A DNA stretch of 64,000 nt from Actinomadura litoris (GTDB lineage Bacteria > Actinomycetota > Actinomycetes > Streptosporangiales > Streptosporangiaceae): contig NZ_WOFH01000009.1 of NCBI RefSeq assembly GCF_009733595.1, forward strand, positions 124,001 through 188,000, written 5' to 3'. The notes beneath the pieces are model-generated. The model was given only the letters and a program-made list of their open reading frames with translations, made no database searches and had not been told where the DNA came from. A program made the position numbers and the translations under genes. Positions 1 to 9,531 of this stretch are shown piece after piece. Numbering within the stretch: position 1 is the first letter of the stretch; each line of letters begins with the position of its first letter.

Positions 1-1264
<1,264 letters not shown>

Positions 1265-1384
1265 GGGTGGGTCCTCCCCCTTCTGAAAACGCTGCCGAAA
1301 CTCCGTGATCTTCACCCCCGGGAACGGCAAGGGCCCCGGCGGATCCGCCGGGACCGTCACCAAAGGACCGGGAGCGCCGGGCCG

Positions 1385-1552
1385 TCAGCCCACGACTTCC
1401 TTGAGGGCCTCGCCGAGCTCCTTGGCCTCGTCGGCGGAGAGCTCGACCACAAGGCGGCCGCCGCCCTCTAGCGGGACCCGCATGACGATTCCGCGCCCCT
1501 CCTTGGTCACTTCGAGCGGACCGTCTCCCGTCCGCGGCTTCATCGCCGCCAT
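1385..1552 (-). CDS. DUF3117 family small protein
   Basis: A 55-residue protein of the actinobacterial DUF3117 family, starting MAAMKPRTGDGPLEVTKEG and ending in an acidic amphipathic helix. The length is normal for the family. The function is unknown; it is nearly universal in Actinobacteria and probably cytosolic. The ATG at 1552 has GGAAGGGG about 8 bases upstream. Its mycobacterial counterpart lies next to tagA, which here is about 4.5 kb away with the ABC exporter between, consistent with a rearranged conserved neighbourhood. Confidence 0.92.
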   Translation of the reverse strand: MAAMKPRTGDGPLEVTKEGRGIVMRVPLEGGGRLVVELSADEAKELGEALKEVVG

Positions 1553-1759
1553 GCGTGCATCCCCTTCCTGCCTAGGGCCGCTGGGGGCCTCGGGCACCGT
1601 TGGCCGCGGGGCCGCCGGTCGCATTCGCGTCATCAGTAGTGGTCCATTATCTCGTCTTCCGGGCGCGAAGTGGTAACGATCAGCCTCCAGATCGGCAGAG
1701 CGACCCCCGGGGCGCCCGCGACGGCTGTGAAAGGATCCGCATCGGATGGGAGGGCGACG

Positions 1760-2545
1760 ATGCCAGAGACCGTGCTGTACGACGTCACCGAGGGTGTGGC
1801 GACTATCACACTCAACCGTCCGGACGGGATGAACTCGCTGACGGAGGAGATGAAGGAGGCGCTGCTGGCGACCGCGCGCCGCGCCGCCGCCGACGAGGCC
1901 GCCCGCGCGGTGGTCATCACCGGCGCGGGGCGCGCCTTCTGCGCAGGTCAGGACCTGCGCGAGCACGCCGGCAACCTGGCCGCGGGCAAGGGCTTGGACG
2001 ACACCGTCCGCCGCCACTACAACCCCATCGTGCTGACGCTCACCCGCATGCCCAAGCCGGTCGTCGCGGCGGTGAACGGCGTCGCGGCGGGCGCGGGCGC
2101 CTCGCTGGCGTTCGCCTCCGACCTGGTCGTCGCGTCGGAGACCGCCCGGTTCGCGACCGCGTTCACCGGGATCGGGCTGGCGCCCGACAGCGGCATGTCG
2201 TGGACGCTGCAGCGCCTCGTCGGCCGCGCCAAGGCGGCCGAGCTGCTGCTGCTCGGCGAGCCCGTGAAGGCCGCCGAGGCGCTGGAGATCGGGCTGGTCA
2301 ACCGGGTCGTCCCGGCGGACGAGCTGGCCCCGGCGTCGGTGGAGCTGGCGCGGCGCCTGGCGGCCGGGCCGACCGCGTCCTACGCGGCGGTGAAGGAGGC
2401 GCTCGACCACGCGGCCTCCGCCGACCTCACGTCCGCGCTGGAGCTGGAGGCCGACCTCCAGGACCGGTGCGAGCGGACCGCCGACCACCACAACGCGACC
2501 GAGGCGTTCCTGAACAAGCGGCGGCCGACCTTCGAAGGCCGCTGA
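1760..2545 (+). CDS. Enoyl-CoA hydratase/isomerase, PaaG-like
   Basis: Crotonase-fold enzyme of 261 residues acting on an acyl-CoA. The two oxyanion-hole segments are seen (RAFCAGQDL about residue 57-65 and GVAAGAGAS about 105). The sequence IGLAPDSGMSW carries an Asp where the phenylacetate-pathway isomerase PaaG has its catalytic Asp, rather than the Glu of a classical hydratase. This suggests 2-(1,2-epoxy-dihydrophenyl)acetyl-CoA isomerase or a related isomerase, but no other paa genes are nearby. The ATG at 1760 is preceded by GGGAGGG. A strong hairpin follows the stop. Confidence 0.88.
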   Translation: MPETVLYDVTEGVATITLNRPDGMNSLTEEMKEALLATARRAAADEAARAVVITGAGRAFCAGQDLREHAGNLAAGKGLDDTVRRHYNPIVLTLTRMPKPVVAAVNGVAAGAGASLAFASDLVVASETARFATAFTGIGLAPDSGMSWTLQRLVGRAKAAELLLLGEPVKAAEALEIGLVNRVVPADELAPASVELARRLAAGPTASYAAVKEALDHAASADLTSALELEADLQDRCERTADHHNATEAFLNKRRPTFEGR

Positions 2546-2551
2546 CCGGCC

Positions 2552-2577
2552 CCGGGGTGGGGTTGTCCCCACCCCGG
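2552..2577 (+). terminator. Hairpin terminator after enoyl-CoA hydratase
   Basis: Perfect 11-bp stem, CCGGGGTGGGG pairing with CCCCACCCCGG, around a TTGT loop. It starts 7 bases after the stop codon and has no T-tract, as is usual in actinomycetes. Confidence 0.75.
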
Positions 2578-2631
2578 ACTCTGGAGTGCGCGCCAATGTG
2601 GCCGGGGGTGTCCGCGCGGTTGCCTTGAGGC

Positions 2632-3396
2632 ATGACACAGACAACCGCCGCTCCCCACGCGGCGCAGCTCGGCGGTCCCGTGGCCGTCGCGACCGACCTC
2701 GTGAAGTCCTACGGGACGGGCGACGGCGCCGTGACCGCGCTGCGCGGCGTCTCGGCGGTGTTCGCCCGCGGCCAGTTCACCGCGATCATGGGCCCGTCCG
2801 GGTCGGGCAAGTCGACGTTCCTGCACTGCCTGGCCGGGCTCGACACGGTGACCTCCGGGTCGGTCCGGATCGGCGACGTGGAGATCACCGGGCTGTCCCG
2901 GACGCGGCTGACCAAGCTGCGCCGCGACCGGCTCGGGTTCGTGTTCCAGTCGTTCAACCTGCTGCCGATGCTGACGGCGGAGGAGAACATCCGGCTGACC
3001 GGGCGGCTCGGCAACCGCCGCGCGGACCGCCGGTGGTTCGACACGATCGTGGACGCGCTCGGGCTGCGGGGGCGGCTGTCGCACCGGCCGAGCGAGCTGT
3101 CGGGCGGCCAGCAGCAGCGGGTCGCGGTGGCGCGGGCGCTGCTCACCCGTCCCGAGGTGCTGTTCGCCGACGAGCCGACCGGCAACCTCGACTCCCGCTC
3201 GGGCGCGGAGGTGCTGGGCTTCCTGCGCACGGCCGTCGACGACTACCGGCAGACCGTGATCATGGTCACGCACGACCCGGGCGCCGCCGCGCACGCCGAC
3301 CGGGTGCTGTTCCTCGCGGACGGGATGATCGTCCACGAGCTGGCCGCGCCCACCATCGACGGCGTGCACGCCGTGATGCGCCGGATGGAGGGCTGA
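2632..3396 (+). CDS. ABC transporter ATP-binding protein (MacB/LolD type)
   Basis: ATPase subunit of 254 residues for the permease encoded 5 bases downstream. Motifs in order: Walker A GPSGSGKST (54-62), Q-loop FVFQSFNLLP (about 105), signature LSGGQQQR (about 157), Walker B VLFADEPT (about 180) and the H-loop VTHD (about 213). This subgroup works with FtsX-like permeases in mechanotransmission or export rather than import. No periplasmic adaptor gene is present, as expected in a monoderm. The substrate is unknown. The start ATG is weakly preceded by GAGGC. Confidence 0.93.
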   Translation: MTQTTAAPHAAQLGGPVAVATDLVKSYGTGDGAVTALRGVSAVFARGQFTAIMGPSGSGKSTFLHCLAGLDTVTSGSVRIGDVEITGLSRTRLTKLRRDRLGFVFQSFNLLPMLTAEENIRLTGRLGNRRADRRWFDTIVDALGLRGRLSHRPSELSGGQQQRVAVARALLTRPEVLFADEPTGNLDSRSGAEVLGFLRTAVDDYRQTVIMVTHDPGAAAHADRVLFLADGMIVHELAAPTIDGVHAVMRRMEG

Positions 3397-3401
3397 GCGG
3401 C

Positions 3402-6047
3402 ATGTGGCTCATCGCGCGGCGCTCCTTCGCCGACGGCTGGATGCGCCTGATCGCCACGCTGCTGGCGGCGATGTTCTCGGTCGGGCTGATCGCGGGCTCG
3501 CTCCAGTTCACGCTGCGCGCGCAGGAGGCGGTCGCGGGCAGCGACGCCAGCGAGTACGCGCGGGCGGACGTCCTGGTGCAGGGCGGCTCGGCCGACCCCG
3601 ACGACGCCTATTCGGCCCCGGACGGCCGCGTCGACCTGGCGCGCGTCGCCGGGGTGCCGGGCGTCGCCGCGGTCTCCGGCGACGCGATGGTCGAGGCGCA
3701 GGCCGCGGGCCGGAGCGGCAGGCCGGTGGTCGCGCCCGCGGGCGGCCGGACACGGCTGCGGCCCTGGCCGTCCGACGGCCGGCTCAGCGCCTACCACCTG
3801 GAGTCGGGCCGGGCGCCCGCCGCGCCGGGTGAGATCGTCGTCACCCGGCACATCGCCCGCGCGGGCAAGGTCGGCGCCGGCGACCCGGTCACGCTGGCGC
3901 TGCCGCGCGAGACGCGCCGGATGACGGTCGTCGGGGTGGCGACCGTCCAGGGGCACAGCGCCGTCGCGAGCGGCGACCTGGTGCTGGCCACGCCCGAGAC
4001 CGTCCGGCAGGCGGCGGGGCTGCCCGCCGGCGCCTGGCAGAGCGTGTGGGTGAAGGCGGCGCCGGGCGTCGCGCCCGCCAAGCTGCGGGACGACCTGAAC
4101 CGCGCCCTCACCGCCCACGGCCGGAGGGAGGCGCCTCCCTGTGGGGGGACGACCCCCCACACCCCCCGGGACTGCCCTGTCACCGTCCAGACCGCCGCGT
4201 CGGTCAGGCACGGGGAGTCGGCGAGCAACAAGTCCAGCGGCGTCTCGATCGGCGGCGCGATCGGCATGCTGTCGTCGGTCGCGGTGTTCGTCGGGCTGTT
4301 CGTGGTGGCGAACACCTTCGGCACGCTCGTCCGGCAGCGGACCCGGCGGCTCGCGCTGCTCGGCGCGATCGGCGCGACGCCGCGCCAGATCAAGCGGCTG
4401 ATCAGGTTCGAGGCACTGGTGCTCGGCGCGGTCGCCTCGGCGTTCGGGGTGCTGCTCGGCTACCCGGTGTCGGGCCTGCTCACCCACCTGTTCGCGCAGG
4501 ACGGCTTCGACATCAGCGCCGCCGACGCCCAGTTCGGCTGGGTCGCGCTCGCCGTCCCGGCCGCCGCCGGGATCCTCGTCACGCAGCTCGCCGCCTGGCG
4601 GGCCGCGCGCCGCGCCGCCGGGATCTCGCCGATGCAGGCGCTGCGCGCCACCGCCGCCGAGACCGGCGGCCGCCGCTGGCCCCGGCTCGTCGGCGCCTCC
4701 GTGATCCTCGCGCACGCCGCGATGTTCTACGGGCTGACGTTCGCGGTCAGGGCCGAGGAGCCGCCGGGCCCCGACCGCGCCGTCGGCGTCGCGATGATGA
4801 TCCTGATGGGCTCGATGACCATGGTGATCGGGCTGGCCGTCCTCGCGCCGTTCTTCGTCGGCCCGCTCGGCGGGCTGGTCGGACGGCTCGGCCAGGCGGT
4901 CAGCGGCGAGTCCGGACGGCTCGCCCGCGCCACCATCACCCGCAGCCCGCGCCGCGTCTCCTCGGCCGCCTCCTCGCTCATGCTGGGCGTCGCGCTGGTC
5001 ACCACGACCGCGCTCATGGTGCTGTCGGCCGACGCCCGCTTCGAGGAGGCGGGCAAGCAGGTCATGGTCGCCGGGCACGCGGTCGCCGCGACCGGCACGA
5101 CCTCCGACGGCCCCGCCCCGCTCCCCCGGGACGTGGCGGCCCGCGCGGCCCGCGCCCCCGGCGTCACGCACGCCGTGCCGCTGACCGTGACCGACGCCAA
5201 GCTCGTCAGCCCGCCGCCCCGGCCGCCCTCCCCCGAGGAGGCGCCGGAGCCGGTCTACCTGACCGTGACCGGCGCGGACCAGGCGGCGCTGCCGTCCGTC
5301 CTCGACCTCGGCGGGCACCTGCGGGCGCTCGGCACCGGCGAGATCGGGGTGACCTCGGCCGTGCTGAAGGCGAACCACCTCAGGAAGGGGCAGAGCATCA
5401 CCGTGCGCGGCGCGCGGGGACGGGTGCGGCTGACGGTCGCGGGCGCCTACCACGACCCGTCCCACCTGTTCGCCGACCAGGCGCTGGTGTCCCCCGCGAC
5501 CATGGACCGGCTCGACCCGGACGCGGCGACCCAGGCCGTCCTCGTCAGGGGCGGGACGGCCGCCTCCATCGGGCAGGCGGTGGCGGCCGTCCCCGGCGTG
5601 CGGGTCATGGACGAGGCCGGATACGTCAGGACCGCGTCGAAGTCCATGACCAAGGGCATGCGGGTGATCTACGGCTTCATCGGGATGGCGCTCGTCCTCG
5701 CCCTGTTCGGGATGGCGACGACGGTGTCGATGAGCGTGGCCGAGCGCACCCGCGAGTTCGGGCTGCTCGGCGCGGTCGGCGCGACGATGGCGCAGGTCCG
5801 CTCGATCGTCCGGTGGGAGGCCGCGACCGTCGTGCTGCTGGGCGGCCTGCTCGGCATCGGCACCGCGTTCGGGACCGTCGCGCTCATGCACGTGGCGACC
5901 CAGAGCTCGTTCCTGACGCCGTCCGCGCCGTGGTGGCTGTACCTGCTGATCATCGGCGCGGCCGCCGCGATCACGCTCGGCACCTCCGCGCTGCCCGCGC
6001 GCCGGGCCGCCGGGATCCCCGTCCTGGAGGCGACCAAGGCGGACTAG
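3402..6047 (+). CDS. FtsX-like ABC transporter permease (two FtsX domains)
   Basis: Membrane protein of 881 residues forming an operon with the ATPase just upstream. There is an N-terminal membrane segment (about 12-33), a large extracytoplasmic domain, a first FtsX block of three helices (about 280-410), further helices in the middle, a second extracytoplasmic domain and a final FtsX block (about 750-880). This long duplicated form is common in actinomycetes. Residues about 241-258 (REAPPCGG... PRDCP) are encoded by two tandem DNA hairpins that look like an inserted repeat. The substrate cannot be told from sequence; lipid, lipoprotein or peptide export is possible. Confidence 0.9.
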   Translation: MWLIARRSFADGWMRLIATLLAAMFSVGLIAGSLQFTLRAQEAVAGSDASEYARADVLVQGGSADPDDAYSAPDGRVDLARVAGVPGVAAVSGDAMVEAQAAGRSGRPVVAPAGGRTRLRPWPSDGRLSAYHLESGRAPAAPGEIVVTRHIARAGKVGAGDPVTLALPRETRRMTVVGVATVQGHSAVASGDLVLATPETVRQAAGLPAGAWQSVWVKAAPGVAPAKLRDDLNRALTAHGRREAPPCGGTTPHTPRDCPVTVQTAASVRHGESASNKSSGVSIGGAIGMLSSVAVFVGLFVVANTFGTLVRQRTRRLALLGAIGATPRQIKRLIRFEALVLGAVASAFGVLLGYPVSGLLTHLFAQDGFDISAADAQFGWVALAVPAAAGILVTQLAAWRAARRAAGISPMQALRATAAETGGRRWPRLVGASVILAHAAMFYGLTFAVRAEEPPGPDRAVGVAMMILMGSMTMVIGLAVLAPFFVGPLGGLVGRLGQAVSGESGRLARATITRSPRRVSSAASSLMLGVALVTTTALMVLSADARFEEAGKQVMVAGHAVAATGTTSDGPAPLPRDVAARAARAPGVTHAVPLTVTDAKLVSPPPRPPSPEEAPEPVYLTVTGADQAALPSVLDLGGHLRALGTGEIGVTSAVLKANHLRKGQSITVRGARGRVRLTVAGAYHDPSHLFADQALVSPATMDRLDPDAATQAVLVRGGTAASIGQAVAAVPGVRVMDEAGYVRTASKSMTKGMRVIYGFIGMALVLALFGMATTVSMSVAERTREFGLLGAVGATMAQVRSIVRWEAATVVLLGGLLGIGTAFGTVALMHVATQSSFLTPSAPWWLYLLIIGAAAAITLGTSALPARRAAGIPVLEATKAD
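4125..4160. repeat. Tandem hairpin element embedded in the permease gene
   Basis: A perfect 16-bp palindrome AGGGAGGCGCCTCCCT (4125-4140) is followed at once by a second perfect hairpin, GTGGGGGG-ACGA-CCCCCCAC (4141-4160), and a C-rich tail. The 36 bp are a multiple of three and stay in frame. The base composition differs from the surrounding codons, which suggests a small inserted repeat. Confidence 0.7.
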
Positions 6048-6062
6048 CGGGGACCGACCTCG

Positions 6063-6638
6063 CTAGGCGTAGGCCCCGCGCCGGTGGCAGCCGGCGAGGT
6101 GGTCGTCGACCAGCCCGCACGCCTCCATCAGGGCGTAGACGGTCGTGGGGCCGAGGAACCGGAAGCCGTGCCGCTTGAGCTCCTTGGCGAGGGCCTTGGA
6201 GCCCTCGGTGGAGGCGGGCACGTCGCCCATGTCGGCGTAGGCGGGCGCGCCGGGGTCGGCGTAGCGCCACACGGTCGCGGCGAGGCCGCCGGGCAGGTCG
6301 AGGGCGGCGCGGGCGTTGCCGATCGCCGCGTCGATCTTCGCGCGGTTGCGGACGATGCCGGCGTCGCCCATCAGGCGGGCGACGTCGGCGGCGTCGAACG
6401 CGGCGACCTTCTCCATGTCGAAACCGTGGAAGGCGGCGCGGAACGCCTCGCGCTTGCGCAGGATCGTCAGCCAGGACAGGCCCGACTGGAACGCCTCCAG
6501 GCACAGCCTCTCGTACAGGCCGGCGTCGTCGCGGACGGGGCGGCCCCACTCCTCGTCGTGGTAGGCGATGTAGTCGGGCGCCGACAGCCCCCACGGGCAG
6601 CGCGCCAGCCCGTCCTCGCCACGGATCGCTGTGCTCAT
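6063..6638 (-). CDS. tag: DNA-3-methyladenine glycosylase I
   Basis: Base-excision repair glycosylase of 191 residues removing 3-methyladenine from alkylated DNA. The Tag signature is clear: CPWG near the N-terminus, YHDEEWG, and the C-terminal HLAGCH. Cys14, His27, His180 and Cys184 match the zinc-snap residues of the family. Length is normal. The gene is convergent with the ABC permease, ending 15 bp away. In mycobacteria tagA sits beside the DivIVA-like gene, and the same class of genes lies upstream here. Confidence 0.95.
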   Translation of the reverse strand: MSTAIRGEDGLARCPWGLSAPDYIAYHDEEWGRPVRDDAGLYERLCLEAFQSGLSWLTILRKREAFRAAFHGFDMEKVAAFDAADVARLMGDAGIVRNRAKIDAAIGNARAALDLPGGLAATVWRYADPGAPAYADMGDVPASTEGSKALAKELKRHGFRFLGPTTVYALMEACGLVDDHLAGCHRRGAYA

Positions 6639-6686
6639 CCGGACCGTTCTACCTCATTCCACCGACATCCGACCGGCCGGGCGGGG

Positions 6687-7115
6687 TCAGGAGGCCGCCA
6701 GCGCGGCCAGGCGGCGCAGCCCGAGCCCCATGAACGCGCGGACGACGGGCCCGGCCAGCAGCCAGCCCGCGCGCCCGGCGGGCCCGAGCGGCAGGTCGAC
6801 GCGCTCGGCCCACACGACACGGCTGCCCGACCCGTAGGGGGTGACCTCGAACCACGCCTCGCCGCGCACGACCCGCCCGGTGTGCCGGACGGCCACCCGC
6901 CGCCCCGGCCGCCAGTCGGTGACCACCATCGTGTCGAGGAACCCGGCCCGGCCGACTCCCGTGAAGGCGCGCAGGTCGGCGCCGACCTCATGGCCGCCCT
7001 CGGCGCTGGTGAACGGCATCCACTCGGCGTGCCTCGGCCAGTCGGTGAGGACCTCGAAGAGGCGCTCGGGCGGGGCGTCCGAGACCGCCTCGGCGTGGAC
7101 GGCGACGGCGCTCAC
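6687..7115 (-). CDS. SRPBCC family protein
   Basis: Protein of 142 residues with the START/Bet v1-like pattern: a PPERLFEVLTDWPRHAEWMP opening, alternating strands, and a long C-terminal helix after the FEV and RVVWAERVDLPLGP strands. Such proteins bind hydrophobic ligands or act as cyclases or coenzyme-Q-like carriers; the ligand is unknown. The GTG start overlaps the stop of the DivIVA-like gene by four bases (GTGA), so the two are translationally coupled. Confidence 0.85.
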   Translation of the reverse strand: MSAVAVHAEAVSDAPPERLFEVLTDWPRHAEWMPFTSAEGGHEVGADLRAFTGVGRAGFLDTMVVTDWRPGRRVAVRHTGRVVRGEAWFEVTPYGSGSRVVWAERVDLPLGPAGRAGWLLAGPVVRAFMGLGLRRLAALAAS

Positions 7116-7561
7116 GCGCCCTCCTCGCCGGCGGGCTCGTCGGCCGCGCCGTCCTCGGGGCCGCGCAGCGCGCCGTTGTTCGCGACGACCTGCTCCTGGA
7201 TGCCGTGCAGCGCGCCGATCCGCTCCGGCCGCTCCTGCTCGCCGAGGCGGCGGCGCAGGTCGTCGAGCTGCCGCTCCAGGACGGCCAGCCGCAGGTCGCG
7301 CTCGGTCAGCGCGCCCCGCAGGCGGCGCAGCGCCTCGTCGGTGACGGTGACCTGGTAGCCCCAGGCGGCGTGCGGAAGCCGCAGGTGGGCCGCCTCCGAC
7401 GCGGTGAGCTGGCGCCCCTCCGGCAGCGGGAGCGGCGGATGGTCGGCATGGGTCTCGGCCAGCTCGCCGCCCCGGCCCATGGCGAGGACGACGACGGCGC
7501 CCAGCACGGCGACGCCGACCAGGACGAAGACCACAACCACGTTCGCGCTCCGATCTGTCAC
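7112..7561 (-). CDS. DivIVA-domain membrane protein
   Basis: About 149 residues: one N-terminal membrane helix (VVVVFVLVGVAVLGAVVVLA), a short linker, then the DivIVA-type N-domain (LTASEAAHLRLPHAAWGYQVTVTDEALRRL) and a coiled coil (RDLRLAVLERQLDDLRRRL). Proteins of this form lie next to tag and folP2 in mycobacteria and may organise a complex at curved membrane. The GTG at 7561 with GGGAG just upstream is preferred; an ATG at 7582 would add seven residues. It is coupled to the SRPBCC gene. Confidence 0.75.
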   Translation of the reverse strand: MTDRSANVVVVFVLVGVAVLGAVVVLAMGRGGELAETHADHPPLPLPEGRQLTASEAAHLRLPHAAWGYQVTVTDEALRRLRGALTERDLRLAVLERQLDDLRRRLGEQERPERIGALHGIQEQVVANNGALRGPEDGAADEPAGEEGA

Positions 7562-7607
7562 CGTCTCCCAACGTCCACGCATGACCGATCGTGCCACGCT
7601 TGGGGGC

Positions 7608-7925
7608 ATGGGGTTGCATGAGCGATGGGTTCTGACGTCCGGAGCGGACGTTCCGGAGGGCGCGGTCGACGCCGGAGCCGCGCCTCCGGCGGCGCGTGTG
7701 GCGGAACTGGCGGAGGCGGGCGGTGTGGTCCTGGTCACGCTGGAGTCGGACGAGCCGGAACCCGACCCGGGCCTCCTCGCGGCCGCGTCGGTCTACGCGT
7801 GGCTCGGGGCGCGGGCCTTCCTCGTCCCCGGGCCCCAGGCGGACGCCGTGCGCCAGGTCGTCGACATGGTCGCCTCCATCCAGGGCGTCCGCCCCCCGGC
7901 CGCCGCCCGCCGCGGCCTGGCCTGA
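7608..7925 (+). CDS. Small protein resembling the C-terminal part of dihydropteroate synthase
   Basis: A 105-residue protein transcribed divergently from the DivIVA-like gene. The segment LLAAASVYAWLGARAFLVPG looks like the last strand and helix of the DHPS TIM barrel, where the loop normally reads RVHDV; here that is replaced. The N-terminal pterin-binding motifs are absent, so DHPS activity is unlikely. In mycobacteria folP2 occupies the matching position near DivIVA and tag, so this may be a shortened relic or a regulatory paralogue. The ATG follows GGGGGC; leaderless transcription is possible. Confidence 0.7.
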   Translation: MGLHERWVLTSGADVPEGAVDAGAAPPAARVAELAEAGGVVLVTLESDEPEPDPGLLAAASVYAWLGARAFLVPGPQADAVRQVVDMVASIQGVRPPAAARRGLA

Positions 7926-7930
7926 GGGAA

Positions 7931-7968
7931 CCCCGGTTCTCCTGGGGAGCGGGCCCAGGAAACCGGGG
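7931..7968. terminator. Bidirectional hairpin between convergent genes
   Basis: Long inverted repeat: CCCCGGTT and CCTGGG on the left pair with CCCAGG and AACCGGGG on the right, with one bulged base. It lies between the stops at 7925 (+) and 7980 (-), so it can serve both genes. Confidence 0.75.
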
Positions 7969-7979
7969 TCACGGGCGAC

Positions 7980-9296
7980 TCAGCCGCGCAGCTTGTGCCA
8001 GGGGCCCGTGATGGCGAAGGTGGCGCCCGGGTCGGACTGGCGGTTGGCGAACAGGACGCGGCCGTCGGGCGAGAACGTGACGCCGGTGAACTCGCTGCCG
8101 TTGAGGGCGTTGCGGGCCATCGCGAACGGCTTGTTCTTCTTGGTGGTGCCGACGAGGTACTGCTCGCCGTCGCCGTCCTCGGCGAGGATCACGCCGCCGC
8201 CGTAGGGCGAGACCGTGATGTTGTCCGGGCCGTCGAACCGGCCGCCCGGCTTGAAGATGAGCTGGAGCTCGATCTGGTTGCTCTTCGGGTCGTAGGTCCA
8301 GACCTGGCCGGCGTGCTCGGCTGCGGCGCCGTCGGACTTGTGCGAGAAGCTGCACACGAAGTACACCTTCCCGTGGCCCCACCACGCGCCCTCCAGCTTC
8401 TGGCTCCGCGTGATCGTGTCGAACTGCTTGCGGACGGAGGTCTCCTTCGCCGACGGGTCGGGGACCTTCACCCAGCGGGCGTGCAGCTTGGTGCCGGGCT
8501 CCTGCACGATCGACAGGTCCGGGACGCCCCGGACGTTCAGCGCCTCAAGCCGGCCGCCCTGCGCGTAGGCGTGGTAGTCGCCCCGGTGCGCGCGGGGGCG
8601 GAACCGGTAGAACAGGCCGAACGGGCCCGCCGCGTCCTCGGTGAGGTAGGCGGTGAGCGTGTGCGGGTCGACGGCGACGGCCTCGTGGGCGAACCGGCCG
8701 AGGCCGGTCAGCGGGACGGGCTTGGTGCGCTTGCCGTGCGGGTCGACCTCGAAGACCCAGCCGTGGGTCTTGGTCTGGGCCGAGAAGCCCTCGGTCTCCT
8801 CGCACGTGAGCCAGGTGCCCCAGGGGGTGCGGCCGCCGGCGCAGTTGGTGGAGGTGCCGGCGAGGCTCACGTACTGGGAGAGCAGCGTCCCCTCCCGGTC
8901 GACCTCCAGCGTGGTCGTGCCGCCCCAGGCCGCCGGGTCGTAGGTCCACTCGGGACGGGCGACGGCGCGGGTGCCGTTGGTGCTCTGCTCGTGGTTGCGG
9001 ACGAGGCGGGTGCGGTCCGGCTTGCTGCCCGGGAAGGTCGCCGTCCCGTCGTGGTGGCCGGGGACGACGCCGCCGCCGGAGATGGACTCGCCCTCCACCG
9101 ACAGCGTCTTGTACGAGAAGCCCTCGGGCAGGTCCAGGACGCCCTTCGGGTCGGGGATCAGCGGGCCGTAGCCGTAGGCCTCGCCGACATCGGCGCCCGC
9201 GGAGGTCTGGAAGATCGAGTCGAGGCTTCCGGCCAGGGCGATGGACAGCGCGCCGGCGGCGCCGCCCTTCACCACACCGCGACGGGACACGGACAT
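7980..9296 (-). CDS. PhoX/DUF839 family Tat-secreted protein
   Basis: A 438-residue protein of the PhoX-like alkaline phosphatase (DUF839) family, a calcium- and iron-dependent beta-propeller. The N-terminus MSVSRRGVVKGGAAGALSIA is a twin-arginine signal, so it should be exported folded. Later family features are RNHE (about 103), a WGTWLTCEET block, and the AHEAVAVDP and LAEDGDG propeller segments that carry metal-binding acids. The ATG at 9296 has AAGGAG upstream. It would release phosphate from organic esters outside the cell; the family also contains members without proven phosphatase activity. Confidence 0.85.
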   Translation of the reverse strand: MSVSRRGVVKGGAAGALSIALAGSLDSIFQTSAGADVGEAYGYGPLIPDPKGVLDLPEGFSYKTLSVEGESISGGGVVPGHHDGTATFPGSKPDRTRLVRNHEQSTNGTRAVARPEWTYDPAAWGGTTTLEVDREGTLLSQYVSLAGTSTNCAGGRTPWGTWLTCEETEGFSAQTKTHGWVFEVDPHGKRTKPVPLTGLGRFAHEAVAVDPHTLTAYLTEDAAGPFGLFYRFRPRAHRGDYHAYAQGGRLEALNVRGVPDLSIVQEPGTKLHARWVKVPDPSAKETSVRKQFDTITRSQKLEGAWWGHGKVYFVCSFSHKSDGAAAEHAGQVWTYDPKSNQIELQLIFKPGGRFDGPDNITVSPYGGGVILAEDGDGEQYLVGTTKKNKPFAMARNALNGSEFTGVTFSPDGRVLFANRQSDPGATFAITGPWHKLRG

Positions 9297-9531
9297 GGGC
9301 ACTCCTTCGGAACACGTGGTGGGATCACGCGGGAGCCTGGTCCGCGCCCCTGAACCGAAGGTGAACGAGTGCCCGACGAACGGCAAACCCCCAGGGCAAT
9401 CTTGCATCGGGCCTGCTTTGGGCCTGCTTTCGGATGTCCCGAAGGCGGCTGCGGCGCCGTCCGGCGCGCACTCGCGCACAGACGGTCGCCGCGGGCGCAC
9501 GGTCAGGATCCGCCCCGCCGGAGGGCCCCGG

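Noticed and set aside
3243..5891. An 882-codon minus-strand frame opposite the ABC permease
   Set aside because: The permease has membrane helices and a coupled ATPase. The antisense product is a charged low-complexity shadow with no motif.
9400..9440. Direct repeat GGGCCTGCTTT in the gap between PhoX and LOG genes
   Set aside because: Only two short copies and no symmetry or link to a promoter or terminator.
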